Source of the DNA: an uncultured Clostridia bacterium
GTDB lineage: Bacteria > Bacillota > Clostridia > TANB77 > CAG-508
Assembly: GCA_934167305.1 (NCBI GenBank)
Contig: CAKPKQ010000002.1
Location: 1 to 64,000 of the forward strand
DNA length: 64,000 bases
Direction of reading: 5' to 3'
The translations under genes were made by a program, and so were the position numbers. This document shows positions 42,170 to 51,099 of this stretch, in pieces. The notes below the pieces were generated by a model that did not search any database, had not been told where the DNA came from, and saw only the letters and a program-made list of their open reading frames with translations. Each line of letters opens with the position of its first letter. Position 1 is the first letter of the stretch.

Positions 42170-42202
42170 TAAATAGCAAAAATTATTTGGAGGTTTATAA
42201 AA

Positions 42203-42415
42203 ATGGGAATTGAAAAACATTTAAGAATTACTGGTACATCTACAGTATCATGGAAAGATGCAATCGTTCAAGCTGTTGCTGAAGCATCAAAAACCATTGA
42301 CTTTTTGTCTAATGTAAAGATTATAGAACAAAGGGCACGAATTGATGGTAAAAAATTAGTAGAATATTTTGTTGATTTAGATTTATCTTTTGTTATTGAC
42401 AGAGATAGAGATTAA
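42203..42415 (+). CDS. Dodecin-family protein
   Basis: This 70-residue protein has the dodecin pattern: I-T-G-T-S-T-V-S-W-K-D-A-I-V-Q-A-V-A-E-A-S, then a strand pair V-K-I-I-E-Q-R-A-R-I and KLVEYFVDLDLSF. Dodecins are 12-subunit hollow shells that bind and store flavins. It is only 15 nt ahead of spoVAC and so probably in the same operon; the link of a dodecin with the spore channel is notable. TTGGAGG precedes the ATG. Confidence 0.85.
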   Translation: MGIEKHLRITGTSTVSWKDAIVQAVAEASKTIDFLSNVKIIEQRARIDGKKLVEYFVDLDLSFVIDRDRD

Positions 42416-42430
42416 AAAGGAGGCTAAATT

Positions 42431-42877
42431 TTGAAACCAATTGAAACTAAACAAGAATATAGTGATTATGTTGATAAGAAATCTCCTAATTCTCCTATAC
42501 TAAAAAATTGTTTTAACGCATTTTGGGTTGGAGGTTTAATATGTAGTATAGGACAAATTATTATGGATTTTTGCAAATATCAAGGTATGGATGAAGTTTC
42601 ATCATCTACTATTGTGTCAATTATTTTAATTGCTATATCGGCAATATTAACAGGATTAAATATATTTAATAAAATAGGAAAATTTGCAGGTGCAGGTTCT
42701 TTAATACCAATTACAGGTTTTGCAAATTCAATTGTTTCACCTGCTATAGAATACAAATCTGAAGGATATGTTATGGGTGTTGGAGGAAAAATGTTTACTG
42801 TTGCAGGTCCAGTATTGGTATTTGGTATTTCCTCTTCTGTAATAATTGGAATTATTGCAACATTATTTATAAAATAA
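42431..42877 (+). CDS. spoVAC: Stage V sporulation protein AC
   Basis: The start is TTG 42431, 8 nt after AGGAGG. The 148-residue protein has about four membrane helices and GKFAGAGSLIPITGFANSI, typical of SpoVAC/SpoVAEb. It is part of the inner-membrane channel that takes dipicolinic acid with calcium into the forespore and releases it on germination; SpoVAC can act as a mechanosensitive pore. It is followed by spoVAD and spoVAE. Confidence 0.95.
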   Translation: MKPIETKQEYSDYVDKKSPNSPILKNCFNAFWVGGLICSIGQIIMDFCKYQGMDEVSSSTIVSIILIAISAILTGLNIFNKIGKFAGAGSLIPITGFANSIVSPAIEYKSEGYVMGVGGKMFTVAGPVLVFGISSSVIIGIIATLFIK

Positions 42878-42895
42878 ATTAATAAGGAGATTTAT

Positions 42896-43900
42896 ATGAC
42901 TCGATTAGGTAATCAAACTTTAAAATTAGATAATCCACCAACAATAACCGAAGTTGCTAGTATTGTTGGTCCAAAAGAAGGTCAAGGGCCACTAGCTAAA
43001 TATTTTGATCAATGTTTAAAGGATGAGTTTTGGGGAGAAAAAACTTGGGAAAAGGCTGAAAGTAAAATTATAAAAGAAACTGTGAATATTGCTATTAACA
43101 AGTCAGGTATTCCCTCAAGTCAAATAGATTATTGTTTTGCTGGAGATTTATTAAATCAATGTATTTCTTCAAGCTTTGGACTTAGAGAATTAAACATTCC
43201 TTTTTTTGGCATTTTTGGAGCATGTTCTACTTTTGTTGAAGGTTTATGTTTGGCAAGTGTATTTTTAGACGCTGGTGCTGCAAATAATATTTTATGTGCT
43301 ACATCTAGCCATTTTTGTAGTGCCGAAAAACAATTTCGTTTTCCTTTGGAATTAGGAAATCAAAGACCTCCTACTTCTCAATGGACTGTAACTGGTTCTG
43401 GTGCTGCTGTTTTATCAAAATCTGGTAAAGGACCTTTTATTACTCATGTTACACCTGGTAAAATTGTAGATATGGGAATAAAAGATGCAAATAATATGGG
43501 TGCCGCAATGGCTCCAGCAGCTTTAGATACATTAATTACTCATTTAAAAGATACTGACAGAAAGCCAAGTTATTATGATGCTATTATTACTGGAGATTTA
43601 GGTCATATTGGTAAAGATATTGTTCTGGAATTAGCAGAAACCAAAGGATACAATATAAAAAATAATTATAATGATTGTGGAGTTTTAATATTTGATAAAA
43701 ATACTCAAGATACTCATTCTGGTGGTAGTGGATGTGCTTGTATAGGTACTGTTTTTTCAGGATACTTTTTTAAGCAATTAAAAGATAGAAAACTAAATAA
43801 AATTTTACTTATTGCAACTGGTGCTTTAACAAATGCTACTACTTCGCAGCAAGGTGAAAGTATACCTGGAATAGCTCATGCAGTTGCCATTGAAAACTAA
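42896..43900 (+). CDS. spoVAD: Stage V sporulation protein AD
   Basis: This 334-residue thiolase-fold protein has the family segments GSGAAVLSKSG, FGIFGACSTFVEGLCLAS (with a Cys at the old active site) and ITGDLGHIGKDIVLEL. SpoVAD binds dipicolinic acid directly and works with the SpoVAC/SpoVAE membrane proteins. AAGGAG precedes ATG 42896. Its TAA lies 18 nt before the spoVAE start. Confidence 0.96.
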   Translation: MTRLGNQTLKLDNPPTITEVASIVGPKEGQGPLAKYFDQCLKDEFWGEKTWEKAESKIIKETVNIAINKSGIPSSQIDYCFAGDLLNQCISSSFGLRELNIPFFGIFGACSTFVEGLCLASVFLDAGAANNILCATSSHFCSAEKQFRFPLELGNQRPPTSQWTVTGSGAAVLSKSGKGPFITHVTPGKIVDMGIKDANNMGAAMAPAALDTLITHLKDTDRKPSYYDAIITGDLGHIGKDIVLELAETKGYNIKNNYNDCGVLIFDKNTQDTHSGGSGCACIGTVFSGYFFKQLKDRKLNKILLIATGALTNATTSQQGESIPGIAHAVAIEN

Positions 43901-43917
43901 TTTTGGAGGTAAATTAT

Positions 43918-44304
43918 ATGGATTTTATACAAAGTATTGACTGGTTAGGAATATTAAAATGTTTTGTTGTTGGAGGAATTATATGTATTATTGGACAAAT
44001 TCTTATAGACAAAACCAAATTAACTCCTGCTAGAATTTTGGTTATATATGTTACTGTTGGTGCTATTTTAGGTGGACTTGGAATTTACAAATATTTAATA
44101 GATTTTGCTGGTGCTGGCGCTACTGTTCCATTAACTGGATTTGGTGCAAATTTGGCCAAAGGTGCTATACAAGAAGTTAAATCTTCTGGATTATTAGGTG
44201 CTTTTGTTGGTGGTGTAAAGGCTTCTGCTGGCGGAATTGCTGCTGCTGTTTTCTTTGGATATTTAGCATCTTTGATTGCAAAACCTAAAATAAAGAAACA
44301 ATAA
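43918..44304 (+). CDS. spoVAE: Stage V sporulation protein AE
   Basis: The start is set at ATG 43918, 8 nt after GGAGG; a TTG at 43903 overlaps that site. The 128-residue protein has about four membrane helices with ICIIGQILIDKTKLTPARIL and GAGATVPLTGFGANLAKGA, a clear match to SpoVAE/SpoVAEB. It forms the membrane channel with SpoVAC. The operon ends in the terminator at 44306-44338. Confidence 0.95.
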   Translation: MDFIQSIDWLGILKCFVVGGIICIIGQILIDKTKLTPARILVIYVTVGAILGGLGIYKYLIDFAGAGATVPLTGFGANLAKGAIQEVKSSGLLGAFVGGVKASAGGIAAAVFFGYLASLIAKPKIKKQ

Positions 44305-44305
44305 A

Positions 44306-44338
44306 AAATACAGCTCAATTTTTGAGTTGTATTTTTTA
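44306..44338. terminator. Terminator between spoVAE and the pilin-like operon
   Basis: AAATACAGCTCAA and TTGAGTTGTATTT form a stem usable from both sides, with T-runs in both directions. Confidence 0.8.
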
Positions 44339-44347
44339 TTATTTTCC

Positions 44348-46120
44348 TTATAAATAAAGTATTACTCTAAAACCAACAAAATCATGTGGAAATCTTATAC
44401 TATCTGACAATCTAAAACTTGCATAATAGTATGTATCATTATAATATCCACCCCTGCATACACAAGGTGAAGATGACTTTGTTGAATACTCTGTTGTCCA
44501 TTCACATACATTGCTTGCCAAGTCAAAAATTTTACATACTTCATCACCTGTTGCACCAGTAGTTTTTAAAGTTGTATTTGTTCCTCTGCCTGCATTTGGA
44601 TAATTACTTTGTTGCATAGTTCTTATATATAATAATGTTGTATCCCATGCATAGCTATTTATTAAATCAGCTTCTAAAGAATTATTATCTGTATATGCAC
44701 TTCTTGCAATTCTTGCAGCAGCTACTTGTGTTACATAATTCCATACTCCCAAACCTTTTTTAGATTGTGGTTTAACACTTCCGTCTGTTAATGTTTTTTT
44801 AGCTAATTGATTATTATCAACTGTGCCTGTTATTCCAGCTTCATAACGAGCTATATAAAATCCACCATTATTTTTAACTTTTGTTATAAAATCTTTTAAG
44901 TTCTTAGCAGTAGTATTAGTTGATGTTGAATCATATAAACCATTCGAAATTCTTGAATCACTTAGTTCGTAGAAGAAACTACCAGATCTATACTTTGTAT
45001 CTACTGTTCCGTCTGCCACGTTCTCTGCTGTTGTTTTTAAATAATCAGCTCCACTTTGTATCAAACTCGGAGTTCCATCCTCATATTCATTTGTTGTTGA
45101 ATTTTTTACCCTTTTAAATCCATATCTTCCCAGAGTTATTACTACTTCTGTACCATCACTTTTTTTAATAGGATTTGTATTACTTCCATCAATATTGCTT
45201 ACTGGTACCCATACATATTGATTTCCTTCACTGTCTTCTATTACTATGCCTTCTTCAACTGTATCTCCAGAATCATCTGCTAAATCAAATCCATCTGGAA
45301 TCACTATTGTATTACCATTTGAATCTTCTATTTTTCCACTAATTGGACCCTTTAAAATTGGACCTTCAATCGTTTCTCTTTTGTTTCCAACATTATCAAC
45401 TGATAAAACATGCAAATAATATCTTTCTTTTGTTATATCAAGCGTAATTGTCTCTTCAGTATTTGTAAAAGAATTTGTATAAGAGCTTTCATTTGTTCCA
45501 ATCATTGAATTTGTTGTATTATATACCCATTTACATTTACTGATATCAATTCCTGTTTCATTATCATTTAGAACAATTTTAGCATTTATACTTTTTCTAC
45601 CATTAGAACTAATTGATATTGACGCATCTTCCGGTGCCATTCCATCTATTATTTTTATACTACTTAATGTATTTTTTACTATTTCATCATTTTTTAGTAA
45701 TCTAGCCCAAACTGTATCATTATGTTTTAAGTTAATTATTGGTTCAGTATATTCGATCCAATCTCCAGTATTAGAATTTTTTTGATATTGTATTGTATAA
45801 CCTTTTATAGTATAGTTTCCTTTTGTTGCCTTTAATTTTAAGGTTACTTTTCCATCTTTCCATTTTTCTTTTCCATCTTTTTCAACTTTTAATACTGTTG
45901 ATTCTGCTGGATTCATAATACTATTTAAATTATTTAGCATATTATTCAATTCTTCATTAGCTAAGTCAGATCTTTCTTCTACATTTTGTGCATAATTTTC
46001 AGATCTATTTACAACACCATTATCACTTACAATCATAACTACAGACGTAATAGCTAAAATTAATGTAATTATTATTGTTACAGCTAAAGCAATTAGAGTT
46101 ATACCCTTTTGATCTCTCAT
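44348..46120 (-). CDS. Pilin-like surface protein with Ig-like and FGE/SUMF1-like domains
   Basis: The start is set at ATG 46120 (GAGGT 8 nt upstream); an ATG at 46150 would extend the short positive leader. The 590-residue protein has a prepilin-like leader (DQKG6-ITLIALAVTII, Ala at the Glu5 position), an acidic coiled stretch, Ig-like beta modules (about 60-250) and, from about 290, a formylglycine-generating-enzyme/C-type-lectin-like domain: GFYIARYEAG, AYAWDTT-like NSYAWDTTLLY, EVCKIFDLASNVCEWTTEYS, C-R-G-G and a final G-F-R-V-I-L-Y-L. The last 30 residues are rich in Tyr, Ser and Asp. It is secreted and probably displayed at the surface. Confidence 0.83.
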   Translation of the reverse strand: MRDQKGITLIALAVTIIITLILAITSVVMIVSDNGVVNRSENYAQNVEERSDLANEELNNMLNNLNSIMNPAESTVLKVEKDGKEKWKDGKVTLKLKATKGNYTIKGYTIQYQKNSNTGDWIEYTEPIINLKHNDTVWARLLKNDEIVKNTLSSIKIIDGMAPEDASISISSNGRKSINAKIVLNDNETGIDISKCKWVYNTTNSMIGTNESSYTNSFTNTEETITLDITKERYYLHVLSVDNVGNKRETIEGPILKGPISGKIEDSNGNTIVIPDGFDLADDSGDTVEEGIVIEDSEGNQYVWVPVSNIDGSNTNPIKKSDGTEVVITLGRYGFKRVKNSTTNEYEDGTPSLIQSGADYLKTTAENVADGTVDTKYRSGSFFYELSDSRISNGLYDSTSTNTTAKNLKDFITKVKNNGGFYIARYEAGITGTVDNNQLAKKTLTDGSVKPQSKKGLGVWNYVTQVAAARIARSAYTDNNSLEADLINSYAWDTTLLYIRTMQQSNYPNAGRGTNTTLKTTGATGDEVCKIFDLASNVCEWTTEYSTKSSSPCVCRGGYYNDTYYYASFRLSDSIRFPHDFVGFRVILYL

Positions 46121-46136
46121 ATTTAATACCTCTTTT

Positions 46137-46346
46137 TTATATATCTTCATTCAGCTCATTAATCAAGTTTTTTAACTCCCTATTATTGGAATCTTGACCA
46201 TCTTGAATTCCTTCCACTAAATTTTGCGATTTATCTATTATTCCATCTTCTTTAAACACTATGTCAATTGACACCGTTACTAAAATCAACAAAATAATTA
46301 TTGTTATTACTAAAACAATTAGTGTTATTCCCTCTTGTTTTTTCAT
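46137..46346 (-). CDS. Short pilin-like protein
   Basis: This 69-residue protein has the same prepilin-like leader (KKQEG5-ITLIVLVITII) and a short acidic tail, with no C-terminal domain. It may be a truncated copy of its neighbours, or a minor pilin-like subunit. It lies between the two FGE-type genes with gaps of about 16-27 nt, so it is part of one operon. Confidence 0.75.
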   Translation of the reverse strand: MKKQEGITLIVLVITIIILLILVTVSIDIVFKEDGIIDKSQNLVEGIQDGQDSNNRELKNLINELNEDI

Positions 46347-46373
46347 TTCAAACCTTCTTTCTTGTTGCTATTT

Positions 46374-48122
46374 TCATTTAACATATAGTATTGGTCTAAA
46401 TCCATAAATTATGTCATTATAGCTTACTTCCCATTTCATTCTTGAGTTAATTGTAAGTGAACTATCATAGAAAATTCCACCTCTTGTTACACATGGTGTA
46501 TATTCTTCTTCATCAGCAAAAAACTCTGTTGTCCATTCAAACAAATTGCCGCTCATATCAAATATCTTGCACACTTCGTCTCCTGTTTCTCCTGTATTTC
46601 TTATTGTTCCGTTTCCATCTGATTTAATGGCATAACTATTGCCTTTCATTTTTTTCATATATACTATAGTTGTGTCCCATGCATAACTATTTATCAAATC
46701 ACATGCCACTGTTTCATTAGCTTTATACATGTTTTTACATACTTTAGCAGCATTTGATTGATTAATGCAATTCCATAATGTTCCTTTGTTATAATTCATT
46801 TGACTCATACTCATTGCTGTAGATTTTTTTGACATTGGTTTTGCATTTTTATATCTTTCAGAATCATTTTCTCCTTGCTCATTATACCCTTCATTATAAC
46901 TTGCTTCATATCTTGCTATATAAAATCCTTTATTTACCTTTACATTGTTTATAAATTCTTTCAAATTTTCCGCAGATGTGTTTATTTCAACAAAGTCATC
47001 TTCTCCATTTGATTCTCTATATTCTTTTAATTCTTTATATTGGCCTATTGGAGTTTCATTTTCATAGTTATCACCACTTTGAACCATTGTTTCTTCTCCA
47101 CTTGAATTAAAAGTATATCTACCTAATGTTATTACAACTTTGCTTCCATCATCTTTTATTATTGGATTACTATTACTTCCATCAGTATTACTTACAGGTA
47201 CCCACACGAACTGATTTCCATCAGCATCTTCTACAACAATTCCTTGTTCAACTGTACTACCTGAATCGCTTGCTAATTTAAAGCCTCCTGGTATTACTAT
47301 ATTGTTCCCTTTTGAATCTTGCATGATTCTTGTTATATATTGAACCTCAATTGGCCCCTTTATTGTTTCTTTTGCATTACTTGCTTTATCAACTGATAAT
47401 ATATGTATATACCATGGTTTTGAGCTTGCCAGATTTAAGCTTATAGTTTGGTTATCACTAGTAAAAGTATTAGTATAATTTGAGCTATCTAGTCCAAGTG
47501 CAGTATTGGAATTATTTAATATCCATTTACACTTGGAAATATCAATTCCAGTTTCATTATCAATATGTTCTACTGTTACTGAATTAACTTTATTATTTGC
47601 AATATCAACATCAAATGTAGTTAATGCCTCTTCTGGCACTATATTATCCATAATTCTTACTGTAGTTGTAGTATTCTCCACAACTGCTTTGTCTTTCACA
47701 GCTCTATAAACCAATGTACTATTATGTGGCAGGTCTGTTATTGGACCAGTATAAGTTGTCCACACACCACTTGAAACACCCTTTTTGTATTCAATTTTAT
47801 ATTCATCTGCAACCTTTTGATTTGCAATTACCATTAATTCTATAGTTGCATATCCATTTTTCCATTTTTTAATTCCCAATTGCTCAATTCTTACTTCTTT
47901 TGTATTTGCCTCTTTAAGTATAACATCAAGTTGATCTATTAACTCTTTTACCTTTCGATCATTTTTTTGTTGTTTTTCTTCCATTCTATCTGATAAGTCC
48001 GTAGCCTGATCTGTCATTCCATCTTCATCAATTAATGTATTAACTGTTGCTCCAACTAATATTAATATTACAATTATTGTTACTGCTAAAACAATTAATG
48101 TAACACCTCTTTGATTTTTCAT
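46374..48122 (-). CDS. Pilin-like surface protein with Ig-like and FGE/SUMF1-like domains
   Basis: This 582-residue protein has the same design as the 44348 product: leader KNQRG5-VTLIVLAVTII, an acidic helix, Ig-like modules around residues 70-275 (WILNNSNTALGLDSSNYTNT resembles a repeated module) and an FGE-like domain from about 290 (GFYIARYEASYNEG, NSYAWDTTIVYMKKM, EVCKIFDMSGNLFEWTTEFF, VTRGGIFYD). It ends G-F-R-P-I-L-Y. The last 30 residues differ strongly from the sister protein while the flanks are conserved. Catalytic cysteines of true formylglycine enzymes are not evident, so ligand binding is more likely than catalysis. Confidence 0.83.
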   Translation of the reverse strand: MKNQRGVTLIVLAVTIIVILILVGATVNTLIDEDGMTDQATDLSDRMEEKQQKNDRKVKELIDQLDVILKEANTKEVRIEQLGIKKWKNGYATIELMVIANQKVADEYKIEYKKGVSSGVWTTYTGPITDLPHNSTLVYRAVKDKAVVENTTTTVRIMDNIVPEEALTTFDVDIANNKVNSVTVEHIDNETGIDISKCKWILNNSNTALGLDSSNYTNTFTSDNQTISLNLASSKPWYIHILSVDKASNAKETIKGPIEVQYITRIMQDSKGNNIVIPGGFKLASDSGSTVEQGIVVEDADGNQFVWVPVSNTDGSNSNPIIKDDGSKVVITLGRYTFNSSGEETMVQSGDNYENETPIGQYKELKEYRESNGEDDFVEINTSAENLKEFINNVKVNKGFYIARYEASYNEGYNEQGENDSERYKNAKPMSKKSTAMSMSQMNYNKGTLWNCINQSNAAKVCKNMYKANETVACDLINSYAWDTTIVYMKKMKGNSYAIKSDGNGTIRNTGETGDEVCKIFDMSGNLFEWTTEFFADEEEYTPCVTRGGIFYDSSLTINSRMKWEVSYNDIIYGFRPILYVK

Positions 48123-48177
48123 TTTAAATACCTCTTATTTTGAATTTTAGTCTTTTAATTCCAGTTTTACTGAAGGT

Positions 48178-49077
48178 TTAAGTGAAACTATTGGCATTAG
48201 TTACAATTTTCCCAATATAATATTTAAAATTATTTTCTGTTAATGTTACTGTTTCTCCGTTTATTACTACTTTTGGAGATTTTGATACATCTGCTCTGCA
48301 TTTTTTTACAGTTTCTCTAGCATTTCCTGCATTATCTACAGATAATACATGTAAATACCATGCTCCTGCTGTGTCACCAGATATTTCAATTTTTTCACCA
48401 TCATTTGTAAAAGAATTACTATATTTGCTTGCTTCTGTTCCTATTAGTGAACTTATTTGATTAATCTCCCATTTACATGCTGTAATTTTTATTCCACTTT
48501 CATTATCAGTATGGCTGATTGTTGCAGAGCCACTATACCCTGTAGCCATATCTGTATCTAATATTATAGTTGCTTCTTTAGGAGCTATTTTATCTAATAT
48601 AGTTATGCTTGTTGTGTCACTTACAGCAACACTATTACTATCAATTGCATAACATAATATAGTATCCCCATTATCACCTGTAATTGAGTCTTTGTATGTA
48701 TTCCACACTCTATTAATTCCTCTTGTTGATGCTGTTTTTTTATACAATATGTCATATTCATCTGTAGGATATCCACCATCTAAAACTTTTAATTTTATTG
48801 TAGCTTTTCCATCTTTCCACACAGTTTTTCCATCTTGTACAACCTCAATTTGAGGAGACTCCTCTGGATTCATTATTGAATCTAATTCATCAGCCATATC
48901 TTTAATTTTTTTATCATTTTCTTTACTACTTTTTTCAACATTTTTTGATAAGTCTACAGCTTGATTACTAAGTCCTTCATCATCTAACAAAGCTGCCAAA
49001 GTCGTACTTGCTAAAATAAGTAATATTATTATTGTTACTACTAAAGCGATTAATGTTATACCTTTTTGATTTTTCAT
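48178..49077 (-). CDS. Pilin-like surface protein with Ig-like modules
   Basis: The start is set at ATG 49077 after GAGGA; the frame is open upstream to 49149 but lacks a ribosome site. The 299-residue protein has leader KNQKG5-ITLIALVVTII, an acidic coiled segment (about 30-70) and Ig-like beta modules with NESGIKITACKWEIN and AGAWYLHVLSVDNAGNARET, the same module as in the two FGE-type proteins. It lacks the C-terminal FGE domain. As the first gene of the four-gene operon, it may be the main subunit. Confidence 0.8.
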   Translation of the reverse strand: MKNQKGITLIALVVTIIILLILASTTLAALLDDEGLSNQAVDLSKNVEKSSKENDKKIKDMADELDSIMNPEESPQIEVVQDGKTVWKDGKATIKLKVLDGGYPTDEYDILYKKTASTRGINRVWNTYKDSITGDNGDTILCYAIDSNSVAVSDTTSITILDKIAPKEATIILDTDMATGYSGSATISHTDNESGIKITACKWEINQISSLIGTEASKYSNSFTNDGEKIEISGDTAGAWYLHVLSVDNAGNARETVKKCRADVSKSPKVVINGETVTLTENNFKYYIGKIVTNANSFT

Positions 49078-49283
49078 TTTAATCCTCACTTTTTCTAATC
49101 TATTCCCTTTTAATTTTACATCATTTATTACTATAAAGTAAATATACATAGAGTATATGTAATATAATTTTAATATAATTGTAACGATTTTGTAACACTC
49201 TGTTTTTAGCTTAAATATTGACTTTAAAAAATCGTTATGGTAGTATAAATTAATAATTATGTTTCTTGAAAGGAAGGTAACAA

Positions 49284-49775
49284 ATGAAAGAATCCAGAAA
49301 TAAAATTCTTTTATGTATTTTAATTATTTTAATAGTATTACTAATTATAGTGTGTATTTTAGTAAATGTAGGTAAATTTATAAAAAATAAAGAAAACCCC
49401 GAAAATTCTGAATCAAACAATATAGAAAAGTATCTTACTGTTATACCAGAAGATCTTGATTCTGATGATACAGAAAGTGCCAATATAAAATCTTTAAAAA
49501 TTACGAAAAAATATAATAAAATAGAAATTTACAATATACAATTTTTCTTGCAAAATAAAAAAACAATTTTATCTATAACTCAAAAAAATACAGACAGCAA
49601 AGAACATAAGCAAGAAATAGTTTCAATGTCTGCTTTAGATGATAAAGGTTCTGTTATAAGCACCTTCAATATACCTCTACTTAACCTTAATCCAGGTGAA
49701 TCTCTATCATTTAACATGTCAATCGAAACAGATTTATCAAATATGAAAGACTTTAGCATTAAAGCTAAAGAGTAA
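49284..49775 (+). CDS. Membrane-anchored hypothetical protein with beta domain
   Basis: This 163-residue protein has one N-terminal helix (about 8-30) and then an extracellular acidic linker and an Ig-like beta domain (ISTFNIPLLNLNPGESLSF). The pattern resembles FxLYD-type domains in Bacillota, but I cannot name a family. It is divergent from the pilin operon and converges on rplT. AAAGGAAGG precedes the ATG. Confidence 0.7.
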   Translation: MKESRNKILLCILIILIVLLIIVCILVNVGKFIKNKENPENSESNNIEKYLTVIPEDLDSDDTESANIKSLKITKKYNKIEIYNIQFFLQNKKTILSITQKNTDSKEHKQEIVSMSALDDKGSVISTFNIPLLNLNPGESLSFNMSIETDLSNMKDFSIKAKE

Positions 49776-49786
49776 TATTATTTAAA

Positions 49787-49822
49787 AAAATGAGTAAACT
49801 TTGAAGTTTACTCATTTTTGTT
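49787..49822. terminator. Bidirectional terminator before rplT end
   Basis: AAAAATGAGTAAACTT and AAGTTTACTCATTTTT form a long stem with T-runs on both strands, ending both the 49284 gene and the rplT operon. Confidence 0.85.
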
Positions 49823-50174
49823 ATTTTGCATTTTCAGCTACTTTTACTATTTCAGTAAATGCTTTAGGATCAGATACTGCAAGTTCAGCTAACATTTTTC
49901 TATTAACAACTACATTTGCTTTTTTTAGTCCTGCAACTAATTTGCTATATGTTGTTCCATTCATTCTAGCTGCTGCATTAATTCTTGCTATCCATAATTT
50001 TCTAAAATTACTCTTTTTGTCTTTTCTTCCTGTATAAGCATAGTTTCCAGATTTCATAACAGCTTGTTTAGCCATTCTAAATCTATAGTGTTTTGCACCA
50101 TAATAACCTTTTGCTCTTTTTAATATTTTTTTATGTTTTTTACGAGTAATTATTGCTGTTTTTACTCTTGCCAT
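49821..50174 (-). CDS. rplT: Ribosomal protein L20
   Basis: This 117-residue protein starts M-A-R-V-K-T-A-I-I-T-R-K-K-H-K and contains RAKGYYGAKHYRFRMAKQAV, RKLWIARINAAARMNGTTYS, all diagnostic of L20. It is part of the 50S subunit and an assembly initiator; in Bacillota it also represses its own operon through the leader. It is the last gene of infC-rpmI-rplT. Confidence 0.98.
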   Translation of the reverse strand: MARVKTAIITRKKHKKILKRAKGYYGAKHYRFRMAKQAVMKSGNYAYTGRKDKKSNFRKLWIARINAAARMNGTTYSKLVAGLKKANVVVNRKMLAELAVSDPKAFTEIVKVAENAK

Positions 50175-50204
50175 TTTTATTCACCTTCCTCTATTCTTCT
50201 ATTT

Positions 50205-50408
50205 TTAGTTTCCATATGGTAGCATTTTTTTGATTCCTGCTTCACATGTTTTATCTGCATAAGCATCTTGTACTTTTCCTCTAGATTTTGCTCTGCTTGT
50301 TTTTCTTGCTAAAATATGTCTTTTATTAGCCTTTGTTCTTTTAACTTTTCCAGTAGCTGTGTAAGAATATCTCTTTTTAGCTGCTTTATTTGTTTTTAGT
50401 TTTGGCAT
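50205..50408 (-). CDS. rpmI: Ribosomal protein L35
   Basis: This 67-residue basic protein reads M-P-K-L-K-T-N-K-A-A-K-K-R-Y, then GKVKRTKANKRHILARKTSR, a typical L35. It lies between infC and rplT with 30-37 nt gaps. AGGAGG-type site present. Confidence 0.97.
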   Translation of the reverse strand: MPKLKTNKAAKKRYSYTATGKVKRTKANKRHILARKTSRAKSRGKVQDAYADKTCEAGIKKMLPYGN

Positions 50409-50445
50409 GATTTTATTCCTCCTTTAAATTTATTGCTTATATATA

Positions 50446-50964
50446 TTACTTATCAGCTTTTTTAGCTAATATAATAAACATGTTTTTTCCCTCTAAAAGT
50501 GGTTTTTTCTCTGGAACAGAAATATCTGACAAATCATCTATAAATTTTTGAAGAACTTCTTCTCCTAATTTAATATAGTTCATTTCTCTTCCTCTAAATT
50601 TTAATGTGATTTTAACCTTATTACCATCTTCTAAAAATTTTCTTGCATTTTTTGCTTTGAATTCAAAATCATGAGTGTCAATATTAGGTGTAATACGAAT
50701 TTCTTTTACTTCAAAAACCTTTTGTTTTTTACGAGCTTCTTTTTCTCTTTTAGCTTGTTCAAATTTGTATTTTCCATAATTCATAATTTTGCATACTGGC
50801 ATTTCTGGGTTTGGTGATACCATAACCAAATCTAATTTTTTGTCAAATGCCATATTCAATGCATCTTCAATATTTACTGTGCCTTGTTTTTCTCCATTTT
50901 CGTCAATTAATTGTACTTTACTTGCTCTAATTTGTTCATTAATTGGTAAATCTTGTTTTATAAT
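50446..50964 (-). CDS. infC: Translation initiation factor IF-3, ATT start
   Basis: The annotated frame is extended upstream of the first ATG to ATT 50964, four nt after GGAGGTG. This gives I-K-Q-D-L-P-I-N-E-Q-I-R-A-S-K-V-Q and a 172-residue protein, the normal IF-3 length. An AUU start is known for infC and allows IF-3 to control its own translation. The N domain is followed by the linker (KYKFEQAKREKEARKKQK) and C domain (VKITLKFRGREM). IF-3 prevents premature subunit joining and checks the initiator tRNA. It is the first gene of the operon. Confidence 0.95.
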   Translation of the reverse strand: MIKQDLPINEQIRASKVQLIDENGEKQGTVNIEDALNMAFDKKLDLVMVSPNPEMPVCKIMNYGKYKFEQAKREKEARKKQKVFEVKEIRITPNIDTHDFEFKAKNARKFLEDGNKVKITLKFRGREMNYIKLGEEVLQKFIDDLSDISVPEKKPLLEGKNMFIILAKKADK

Positions 50965-50977
50965 AAAACACCTCCAT

Positions 50978-51099
50978 AAAAAAAGATTGATTTAAAAATC
51001 AATCCACACATAAAAATACTTAATAAATTAAGTAAAATATTTACCTTTTTGCTAGTAGCTTAAGGTGAGCATGGATTGCTTCTTTTATTTACGTTTATA
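50978..51099 (-). promoter_or_regulatory. infC-rpmI-rplT leader with terminator/antiterminator
   Basis: The leader contains a terminator (GATTGAT/ATCAATC and seven T, 50978-51004) just ahead of the infC ribosome site. CAATCCA (minus strand at 51078-51072) can pair with TGGATTG (51006-51000), which would break that terminator. This matches the L20-controlled attenuation known for this operon in Bacillota. Confidence 0.75.

Noticed and set aside
44348..49077. True formylglycine-generating enzymes
   Set aside because: The FGE-like folds are on secreted pilin-like proteins and the usual catalytic cysteine pair is not evident.
50446..50859. infC starting at 50859
   Set aside because: It would lose the conserved N-terminal domain; the frame continues to an ATT start with a strong ribosome site.
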